DNA of 6,520 bases from Alphaproteobacteria bacterium UBA7371. Its GTDB lineage: Bacteria; Pseudomonadota; Alphaproteobacteria; UBA8317. The DNA is taken from the NCBI GenBank assembly GCA_002469865.1, contig DKOD01000113.1, positions 1 through 6,520 of the forward strand, written 5' to 3'. The notes beneath the pieces were generated by a model. It saw nothing but the letters and a program-made list of their open reading frames with translations, was not told the origin of the DNA and did not search any database. Both the position numbers and the translations under genes were made by a program. This document shows positions 1-5,470 of this stretch, piece after piece (the stretch's first letter is position 1; each line of letters starts with the position of its first letter).

Positions 1-40
1 ATTGGTTCAAAATGATCAAATGGGCATCAACAAAGATTGG

Positions 41-481
41 TTACCAACTGCCCGTATTGGCCATGCTTGCCCAGGGTTCTTGGGCAGATAAGGAATCACC
101 TCGTTGCAGAAGCTCAATGGAAATACCATCGGGTGACCGCACAAAGGCCATGCGGCCATCACGCGGCGGCCTGTTGATCACAACACCTGCATCCATCAAG
201 CGTTGACAGGTTGCGTAGATGTCGGGAACCTCATAGGCCAAATGCCCAAAATTACGCCCACCATCATATTCTTCAGGGTCCCAATTATAGGTAAGCTCAA
301 CAACCGGTGCCCTGGTAACTTTGGCTTCTTCAGCATCCTCAGGGGCTGCCAAAAACACCAAGGTAAAACGGCCAGCTTCGAAATCAGCCCGGCGTACCTC
401 CACAAGGCCAAGTTTGTTGACAAAAAAATCAAGGGTTGCATCCAAGTCCGCAACCCTAATCATGCTGTGCAAATATCTCAT
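41..481 (-). CDS. gloA: Lactoylglutathione lyase (glyoxalase I, VOC superfamily)
   Basis: Predicted cytosolic glyoxalase I, which isomerises the hemithioacetal of methylglyoxal and glutathione to S-lactoylglutathione. The 146-residue protein opens with MRYLHSMIRVADLDATLDFF, closely resembling E. coli GloA (MRLLHTMLRV...). It carries the signature VELTYNWD (61-68), then GHLAYEV (79-85) and SPDGISIELLQR (116-127). The four expected metal ligands of the family are present as His5, Glu62, His80 and Glu123. It is slightly longer than the usual ~135 residues because of an acidic insertion (about 47-56) and a C-terminal tail. The start is fixed by alignment with GloA and by a good Shine-Dalgarno 6 bases upstream. 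It is the last gene of a four-gene minus-strand operon, directly after a glutathione S-transferase, so two glutathione-dependent enzymes are co-expressed. The 40 bases downstream show no clear hairpin terminator. Another VOC enzyme is possible, but the ELTYNW block strongly favours GloA. Confidence 0.88.
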   Translation of the reverse strand: MRYLHSMIRVADLDATLDFFVNKLGLVEVRRADFEAGRFTLVFLAAPEDAEEAKVTRAPVVELTYNWDPEEYDGGRNFGHLAYEVPDIYATCQRLMDAGVVINRPPRDGRMAFVRSPDGISIELLQRGDSLSAQEPWASMANTGSW

Positions 482-487
482 TTTCTA

Positions 488-494
488 CTCCCTT
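488..494 (-). promoter_or_regulatory. Shine-Dalgarno of gloA
   Basis: Read on the minus strand this is AAGGGAG, placed 6 bases before the gloA ATG inside the 19-base gap after the glutathione S-transferase stop. It is the clearest ribosome-binding site in the window. It indicates that gloA is translated independently even though it probably shares the upstream transcript. Confidence 0.7.
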
Positions 495-500
495 AATGGT

Positions 501-1115
501 TTATTGATCCAAGGCGGCAATGGAGGGACGTTTGCACATCTTCTCCAGCCATTTTTGTAACACCGGCCATTGGTTAAGATCTATCTTTGCCAATTTGGTC
601 ATGCGCAGGGCGACCACCGCATTAATGTCGGCAAAGGTAAAATGATCCAAACACACATAATCGCGATGCTGCATGTGATTGGCAAAAACGCCAAGGCCAT
701 ATGAAGCCTTTTTGGCCGCCACAAGGGCATAATCGGCCACCTGCTCTTCCAGCACACCCATGCGTGGGTGGCCGTGACGAAATGCATGGGCAATGGGCGT
801 CATCAACTCAAATTCGGTCAAACCTGCCCACATGGAAACCAAGGCTTTATCGCGCGGCGACAAACCAAACAAATTTGGCTCTGGAACAACTTCTTCAAAA
901 TAACGCGCCATGGCTTCGACCTCACCTATGGGTGTTTCGTCATCCAGCAACAACACGGGCACACGGCCGAAAGGTGATTTGGCACGAAATGATTCATCAT
1001 CATGTTCACGCTCCATCAAATTGATATGGGTGCGTGTCAACTCAATGGATTTTTCATGCAAAAATATATCCAAACGCTGGGGGTTTGGTGCCCCTTGGGT
1101 GGTGATAAGCCTCAT
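501..1115 (-). CDS. Glutathione S-transferase, GTT2-like
   Basis: Cytosolic glutathione S-transferase of 204 residues, the usual length. The N-terminal thioredoxin-fold domain (1-82) begins with the APNPQR motif (9-14) typical of GTT2-like enzymes. It continues with FRAKSPFGRVPVLLLDD (43-59), which includes the cis-Pro (VPVL), and the glutathione-binding segment GEVEAMARYFE (64-74). The helical C-terminal domain carries the N-capping segment FTFADINAV (159-167). At the position where most GSTs have Glu-Ser to bind the gamma-glutamyl group, this protein has Glu65-Val66. The start ATG overlaps the stop of the upstream acyltransferase by 4 bases (ATGA), implying translational coupling; only a weak AAGG lies upstream. 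The gloA gene follows 19 bases downstream. Its substrate cannot be told from sequence: detoxification of electrophiles or a peroxidase role is inferred from the family and from the glyoxalase neighbour. Confidence 0.9.
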   Translation of the reverse strand: MRLITTQGAPNPQRLDIFLHEKSIELTRTHINLMEREHDDESFRAKSPFGRVPVLLLDDETPIGEVEAMARYFEEVVPEPNLFGLSPRDKALVSMWAGLTEFELMTPIAHAFRHGHPRMGVLEEQVADYALVAAKKASYGLGVFANHMQHRDYVCLDHFTFADINAVVALRMTKLAKIDLNQWPVLQKWLEKMCKRPSIAALDQ

Positions 1116-1990
1116 GATCTTTTTAGCCTTTTTGCAAAACGCCTTCGAAGGCTCAAACGCCTTTCTAATGAATAAGTCTCCTGGCGCAGATAATCCATCA
1201 ATGCCTGTCGGTTATGCAATTGTGGGTTAGCCGATGGGTCAATAAGTTCTCCAATCTGAACTTGAACAACCTTACCCACGCGTCGGCTGATTTCGCGAAA
1301 GATAAGGGCAAGCCGCATGGATGCACTGAAATGGCTGACCAACTGGAAAAGTCTGGAATTCTGACCTTCAAAAAACACTGGCAAAACGAGAGCCTTGCTT
1401 TCCAAAATCATTTTGGCCGTGAACGGTTTCCAATCATCATCAACAGCCCGGCCAAGGACTTTGGGCGCTGTGGAAATGCCGCCTGCTGGGAAAATAATCA
1501 CACATCCATTTTCAGAAAGATGGGACATGGCTTTTTTTCGGGTGTCTAGGTTGGTTTTAAGTGCTTCGCGATTTTCCGCAAAATCAACGGGCAAAAAATA
1601 TTGTTCAATTTCAGGGGCACGAACCAAGACAGCATTGACGAGCAACCTAAAATCTTCGCGCACATACTCCACCAGCCGGCATATGACCAAACCATCAAGA
1701 ACGCCAAAGGGATGGTTGGACACGACAACAAGGGGACGATCCGCAGGGATGTTCATCAACTTTGTGGCATCATAATCAATACCAATTTCCAAAAGACGAA
1801 CGGCAGCTTGCCAGAAGCTTTCACCTGGCTCGGGCGCCTGTCGGTTATGTTCATATAATCTTTTAAGCTTGGGCTGACCGGACAAACGCTCAATGAGCTG
1901 AACGATCTTACGCTTCCACCGCCCCTCAATCCCAAAAGCGTATGAAAAACGCTCCGCATCTTCCTCGAGGTGACGGCGCCGTTTAAGCAT
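1112..1990 (-). CDS. Lysophospholipid acyltransferase family protein (PlsC-like)
   Basis: Predicted acyltransferase of 292 residues in the glycerolipid/LPLAT superfamily, probably acting at the inner face of the cytoplasmic membrane on a lysophospholipid or related lipid. Block I is VVVSNHPFGVLDGL (88-101), with presumed catalytic His93 and Asp99. This HPxGxLDG form has five residues between His and Asp, as in the 'putative hemolysin'/ACT14924-like branch, rather than the HX4D of classical PlsC. Block III is IIFPAGGIS (165-173), and a block IV-like VLPVFFEGQ lies at 202-210. The C-terminus is strongly basic (about 278-292), which could aid membrane contact. No clear transmembrane helix is seen. 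The start overlaps the upstream CobT-like gene by 8 bases, with a modest AGGG ribosome site, and the stop overlaps the GST start. Acyl donor and acceptor are unknown; an ornithine-lipid (OlsA-like) role is possible but unsupported here. Confidence 0.85.
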   Translation of the reverse strand: MLKRRRHLEEDAERFSYAFGIEGRWKRKIVQLIERLSGQPKLKRLYEHNRQAPEPGESFWQAAVRLLEIGIDYDATKLMNIPADRPLVVVSNHPFGVLDGLVICRLVEYVREDFRLLVNAVLVRAPEIEQYFLPVDFAENREALKTNLDTRKKAMSHLSENGCVIIFPAGGISTAPKVLGRAVDDDWKPFTAKMILESKALVLPVFFEGQNSRLFQLVSHFSASMRLALIFREISRRVGKVVQVQIGELIDPSANPQLHNRQALMDYLRQETYSLERRLSLRRRFAKRLKRS

Positions 1991-2840
1991 TAAGGATCCC
2001 TACCAAATCATGGGTCATGGCAATTTTGCTCTTGAGCAACCTTACCGACAATGCGGCATCGACACCAGAAACAGAACCATCATGGCCTTGAGCCAACACC
2101 GCAGGAACTTCATGGGTGAACCAACTTGGACGCCGCACCGATAAGATATGTCCTGGCAATTTGCCCACCAACAAATAAATAAGATGGGCCGCCAAATGGG
2201 CCTGATCCCCATCAAGAAGCACAGGAATACGCTCATAAGTGGCGGCAGCCATGGCACCCATCAATGCCGGGATGTCGCGTCCTACTGCTTGGGCCAACAA
2301 TATCTCTGCATCTTGACGCCCCTTTGCCGCGAGGATCTGTTTTGCAACCTGGTCTTTATGGCTATCCCATCCAAATGTTTGGCTTGTTAAGGCAAGCAAA
2401 TCTGCGCCAGTGGCGCATGCCTCCATGCCATAGGCCATGGTGGCAACTGACATGGCCTCGCCAAGCCCTTCCGATTCTGGCTCAAATGGCAGTGTTGGTG
2501 CCAATTCAAATAATGATAACCCTGTGCCTGCATCCGTCGCAGCATAACTTGCAAGACCGCCTGACCTACTATGGAGGGACACAAAATCTGAAACCTGCTG
2601 GATATCAAAATTGTCGCTGGCATAGCTTGCAACGAAAAGGGCAACGACAGGTTGGTTGATAACCCCCACCGCACCTTTTGACCAAGAACCATACCAGCGG
2701 GCCCAAACATGACCTTCCTTATCAATTTGCGCCACGGAACTGAGCGCAGCAAGGCCCCGCTCCAGCTCTGCGACCCTATCTAAGTCAGGTCCTGGCATCC
2801 CTGAAAACAAGGATTGAATATCTGCAAATGCTTTGGTCAC
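1983..2840 (-). CDS. CobT-like protein (DMB phosphoribosyltransferase homologue), active site eroded
   Basis: A 285-residue protein resembling nicotinate-nucleotide:dimethylbenzimidazole phosphoribosyltransferase (CobT), which makes alpha-ribazole phosphate for the cobalamin lower ligand. The likeness runs end to end: FSGMPGPD (12-19) near the N-terminus, INQPVVALFVAS (61-72), GADLLAL (145-151), and DIPALMGAMAAATYERIPVLLDG (189-211), which matches the CobT core before its VxLDG loop. Judged by eye, the catalytic signatures are missing. The KPPGSLGRLE segment is absent, and the ADHGV/NHGV position reads ASYAS. The GEMGIGNTT loop reads TSQTFGWDS. The GEGSGA loop with the catalytic Glu (Glu317 in Salmonella CobT) reads GHDGSVSG. 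Length is below the usual ~330-350. The start is GTG, with a G-rich ribosome site; no ATG is available nearby in frame. It is the first gene of the operon. Database annotation may simply call it CobT, but I doubt it has that activity. Confidence 0.75.
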   Translation of the reverse strand: MTKAFADIQSLFSGMPGPDLDRVAELERGLAALSSVAQIDKEGHVWARWYGSWSKGAVGVINQPVVALFVASYASDNFDIQQVSDFVSLHSRSGGLASYAATDAGTGLSLFELAPTLPFEPESEGLGEAMSVATMAYGMEACATGADLLALTSQTFGWDSHKDQVAKQILAAKGRQDAEILLAQAVGRDIPALMGAMAAATYERIPVLLDGDQAHLAAHLIYLLVGKLPGHILSVRRPSWFTHEVPAVLAQGHDGSVSGVDAALSVRLLKSKIAMTHDLVGILNA

Positions 2841-2917
2841 ATTCCCCCCAAATGGCCGTTCATGGCCCTACCAACGGATGCACATCTTGCGGCATCGCGA
2901 TTCTTCGATCATCACCT
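2841..2917. promoter_or_regulatory. Divergent intergenic region
   Basis: These 77 bases separate the start of the minus-strand operon from the DUF1289 gene on the plus strand, so promoters for both should lie here or just inside the genes. I could not identify convincing -35/-10 pairs on either strand. Two features stand out. ATGGCC is repeated at 2852-2857 and 2862-2867, exactly 10 bases (one helical turn) apart. An 8-base palindrome, ATCGCGAT, lies at 2894-2901. Either could be an operator, but this is speculative. Confidence 0.4.
2844..2849 (-). promoter_or_regulatory. G-rich ribosome-binding site for the GTG start of the CobT-like gene
   Basis: On the minus strand a run of six G followed by AA lies 3 bases before an out-of-frame ATG and 5 before the GTG start of the CobT-like gene. 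It is the only purine-rich site near that start and supports choosing GTG. The overlapping ATG (2842-2840) is followed at once by TGA (2839-2837), giving a start-stop pair superimposed on the real start. Confidence 0.45.
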
Positions 2918-3088
2918 ATGACCATGGAGAGTCCCTGTCAAAAAATCTGCCGCCTGAATGAATCGCGGACCTATTGCACCGCTTGCAAACGCAGTTTGGC
3001 GGAAATCGCGGATTGGGCAAAGCTGGACCAGGCTACCCGCGACAAAATTGTTGATGAGTTGCCAACCCGCAGGCTAGACCGTAACTGA
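2918..3088 (+). CDS. DUF1289 small Cys-rich protein
   Basis: A 56-residue protein of the DUF1289 family, whose role is unknown; its cysteines suggest binding of a metal or Fe-S centre. The family pattern is visible: SPCQKICRL (residues 5-13), then TYCTACKRSLAEIADW (18-33), a conserved Trp-containing helix, and a terminal LPTRR block (48-52). The four cysteines are at 7, 11, 20 and 23. The frame is open from an ATG at 2828, but that start would add 30 unrelated residues and overlap the divergent CobT-like gene. Family members begin just before the SPC motif, so I prefer the ATG at 2918 (or 2924). Neither has a clear Shine-Dalgarno. The gene ends 34 bases before the phosphohexomutase on the same strand, and the two may be co-transcribed. 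Confidence 0.8.
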   Translation: MTMESPCQKICRLNESRTYCTACKRSLAEIADWAKLDQATRDKIVDELPTRRLDRN

Positions 3089-3122
3089 GTGGGTTACAAA
3101 TACTTTTCCCGGATGGTTTTGC

Positions 3123-4622
3123 ATGGAAATTCTTACCGATATTAAGCCCAACACTCGGGCCTATGAAGAACATGCCCTCATCAAAAGAACCGGTTTTCGG
3201 GAGTATGATGCAAGATGGCTGTTGGGCTCAGAGATCAACCTCAATGGATTTACGCTTCTTGGCGAAGCATTGGGGACACAATTGGTGGAAATGGAAATCA
3301 CCCCTGCCATCATCGTGGGTCATGATTACCGTTCCTACTCACAATCGGTAAAAAACGCCCTCATCATCGGGCTTATGAATGCAGGCATTCATGTCCATGA
3401 TATTGGGCTCTGCACCTCGCCCATGGCCTATTTTGCACAATTTCATCTCGACATCCCCGCTGTCGCAATGGTGACAGCATCTCATAACGAAAATGGTTGG
3501 ACAGGGGTCAAAATCGGCACCGATCGCCCCCTCACCCATGGACCTGAGGACATGGCCAGGCTTCGCGATATCACCTTGAACAGATTGATGGTGACCCCTG
3601 GAGGTGGCCAACATCACAAGCATGAAGGCATTGCCGAGGCTTATATTGATGACCTCACCAAGGGCATAAAACTTACCCAGCCACTTAAAGTTGTTTGTGC
3701 ATGCGGCAATGGAACGCCTGGAGCATATGCGCCAGAGGTTCTTCGCAGAATTGGCTGTGAAGTCATTGAGGAAACATGCGAGCTTGATCATGGATTCCCC
3801 AATTACAACCCCAACCCAGAAGATCTTGTGATGCTGAACGCATTGTCCAAAGCGGTCGAAGAACATGGCGCAGATATTGGCCTTGCCTTTGATGGTGATG
3901 GCGACCGCTGTGGGGTTGTGGATAATGAAGGCGAGGAAATATTTGCCGACAAAATGGGTGTCATCATGGCCCGTTGGTTTGCCAAAAAGCATGATGCCCC
4001 ATTATTCATTGCCGACGTTAAATCGACTGGTTTGTTCATGACAGATGAGGAATTGCTTAACCTCGGTGCGCGAACCGAATATTGGAAAACAGGCCATTCT
4101 TACATGAAACGCCATGTTTATGATCGTGGCGCCTTGGCTGGTTTTGAAAAATCTGGGCATTATTTTCTTAATCAGCCCCTAGGACGAGGCTATGATGACG
4201 GCCTTCTTACTGCCGTGCTGATTTGCCAATTGTTGGAAGATGTTGGCAACCAAACCATGGCAGATCTGCGTCGCAGCCTTCCCATGACATGGTCCTCCCC
4301 GACCATGTCGCCTTATTGTTCGGATGAAACCAAATATGAGGTCGCCGAACGCGTGGCCAATGGTTTTGAAGAAGATGCTGCGGCAGGCTTGAAATTCAAC
4401 GACCTAAAAATCACAGACATCAATCGCGTGAATGGCATCCGCATCACCTTGGAAGATGGAACTTGGGGCCTCATCAGGGCTTCATCAAACAAGCCCAATC
4501 TCGTTGTGGTGGTGGAGAGCCCAGTGTCAGAGGATCGCATGAAGGCCATGTTCAAAATCATTGACACCCGTCTATCCTCGATGCCTGAAGTGGGCGCCTA
4601 TGACCAAAAAATTGATGTCTAA
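3123..4622 (+). CDS. Phosphomannomutase/phosphoglucomutase
   Basis: Cytosolic alpha-D-phosphohexomutase of 499 residues (AlgC/ManB type, COG1109). It interconverts mannose- or glucose-6-phosphate with the 1-phosphate and so feeds GDP-mannose or UDP-glucose into surface polysaccharide. All four functional loops are present: the phosphoserine loop TASHNENGWTG (118-128, Ser120), the Mg-binding loop DGDGDR (257-262), the sugar-recognition loop FEKSGH (341-346, with Glu, Ser and His kept), and the phosphate-binding loop RASSNKPN (452-459). The last differs from the textbook RxS(G/N)TEP, and the catalytic loop has ENGWTG instead of Pxx(Y)NG. Both look like marks of an alphaproteobacterial subgroup rather than damage. 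A GGATGG ribosome site lies 6 bases before the ATG. It is preceded by DUF1289 and converges with the TSUP permease. Which sugar it prefers cannot be decided; manB, algC, exoC or pgm-like names are all used for such genes. Confidence 0.93.
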   Translation: MEILTDIKPNTRAYEEHALIKRTGFREYDARWLLGSEINLNGFTLLGEALGTQLVEMEITPAIIVGHDYRSYSQSVKNALIIGLMNAGIHVHDIGLCTSPMAYFAQFHLDIPAVAMVTASHNENGWTGVKIGTDRPLTHGPEDMARLRDITLNRLMVTPGGGQHHKHEGIAEAYIDDLTKGIKLTQPLKVVCACGNGTPGAYAPEVLRRIGCEVIEETCELDHGFPNYNPNPEDLVMLNALSKAVEEHGADIGLAFDGDGDRCGVVDNEGEEIFADKMGVIMARWFAKKHDAPLFIADVKSTGLFMTDEELLNLGARTEYWKTGHSYMKRHVYDRGALAGFEKSGHYFLNQPLGRGYDDGLLTAVLICQLLEDVGNQTMADLRRSLPMTWSSPTMSPYCSDETKYEVAERVANGFEEDAAAGLKFNDLKITDINRVNGIRITLEDGTWGLIRASSNKPNLVVVVESPVSEDRMKAMFKIIDTRLSSMPEVGAYDQKIDV

Positions 4623-4651
4623 GCTCGTGACTATGAATGTGCTTGCTTAGA
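4618..4651. repeat. Inverted repeat across the two convergent stop codons
   Basis: TCTAAGC (4618-4624) and its exact complement GCTTAGA (4645-4651) flank a 20-base loop. Each arm contains the TAA stop of one of the two convergent genes. The stem is only 7 bp, the loop is long, and no T-run follows on either strand. It is therefore at best a weak bidirectional terminator, but nothing else in the 24-base gap could serve. Confidence 0.35.
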
Positions 4652-5468
4652 TCGCCAAACCAACACGCAGAACATTCACGATAATGAGAACAGCAAATGC
4701 TTTGCGAAGTATGTTCAGAGGCATTTTGTGGTTCATCCACACCCCAACAGGCGCGAGCAAGAAGGTGATGGGAACAACAACCAAAAAGGCCAAGACGCTA
4801 AAATAACCAAGTGAAGGCCCTGGAATATCCACCCCATCGATATAACCCATGATGATAAAACCAAGTGCCCCAGGCACTGAGGTGCAAAGCCCCAAGATGG
4901 CCGCAGTACCAATTGCCCGACGCAAATCCATACCAAAAAGTGTCAGGGCCGGAATGCCCATGGCTCCGAATCCCAACCCCATCATGACCGAAAAAAAGCC
5001 CACAAAAACTCCAGTTACTGGCTGCAAAAGATTTGGCGATGGAATGACAATATTGGACCAATCTTTGCGCCCAAAGGCCATGTTACAGGCAAGCAATGGG
5101 CCCAACACCAAAAACAAAATTTGGAATAATTGACGTCCACCTTGGGTGCTAACTGCCGTTCCAGCAATGGCACCAATAATGATAAGCGGCGCCCAAATCA
5201 TGGCGGCATCTTTAGAAAACGAACCTTTTTTATGATGGGCTTGGGCAGACCGCAGGGAGGTAATGATCACCGTGGCAAGTGATGTGCCCACTGCAGTTTT
5301 GACGGCAACGGTTGGGGGTGTTCCCATGATCATCAACACATCTGTGATGGCGGCCACGAGAATGATTCCACCACCAATCCCAAACATACCCGCGGCAATT
5401 CCTGCAACAACGCCAGAAATAATAAGGATCACAATGGGAAGGATAAGTTCTTGGCTCAGCTCAAACAT
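4647..5468 (-). CDS. TauE/SafE family (TSUP) membrane permease
   Basis: Inner-membrane protein of 273 residues in the TSUP (4-toluene sulfonate uptake permease) family. Members move sulfite, sulfonates or other small organic anions, usually outward. Hydrophobic segments cover roughly 8-27, 32-49, 57-75, 88-106, 112-130, 147-170, 185-210, 219-243 and 253-272, giving about eight or nine membrane passes. The family's internal duplication is visible: the first half has GMFGIGGGIILV (27-38) and the second has GLGFGAMGIPALTLFGMD (164-181) followed by AIGTAAILG (185-193). The start lies 2 bases after the dusA stop with no good Shine-Dalgarno, so translation is probably coupled to dusA. No sulfur-metabolism gene is in view, so the substrate is unknown. 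It converges on the phosphohexomutase gene with a 24-base gap. Confidence 0.92.
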   Translation of the reverse strand: MFELSQELILPIVILIISGVVAGIAAGMFGIGGGIILVAAITDVLMIMGTPPTVAVKTAVGTSLATVIITSLRSAQAHHKKGSFSKDAAMIWAPLIIIGAIAGTAVSTQGGRQLFQILFLVLGPLLACNMAFGRKDWSNIVIPSPNLLQPVTGVFVGFFSVMMGLGFGAMGIPALTLFGMDLRRAIGTAAILGLCTSVPGALGFIIMGYIDGVDIPGPSLGYFSVLAFLVVVPITFLLAPVGVWMNHKMPLNILRKAFAVLIIVNVLRVGLAI

Positions 5469-5470
5469 GA

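Noticed and set aside
1..48. Direct repeat ATTGGTT (1-7 and 36-42) and the small inverted repeat TTGGT-T-ACCAA after gloA
   Set aside because: Too short to be a terminator or an attachment site. There is no T-run in the direction of transcription, and the region is cut by the window edge.
1395..1775. 126-codon plus-strand frame opposite the acyltransferase
   Set aside because: Shadow of the acyltransferase gene, whose motifs are clear. The translation is Ser/Arg/Thr-rich with no domain and no ribosome site.
2264..2752. Overlapping frames of 131 (plus) and 121 (minus) codons within the CobT-like gene
   Set aside because: I asked whether the CobT-like gene was frameshifted and its missing motifs were in another frame. 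Neither translation contains CobT signatures, so these are shadows and the main frame is intact.
2828..2917. N-terminal extension of the DUF1289 frame from the ATG at 2828
   Set aside because: The added 30 residues do not resemble the family, would overlap the divergent gene, and would cover the needed promoter region.
3339..3992. 217-codon open frame antisense to the phosphohexomutase
   Set aside because: It lies wholly inside a strongly supported gene on the other strand, its translation resembles no family I know, and long antisense frames are common opposite conserved genes.
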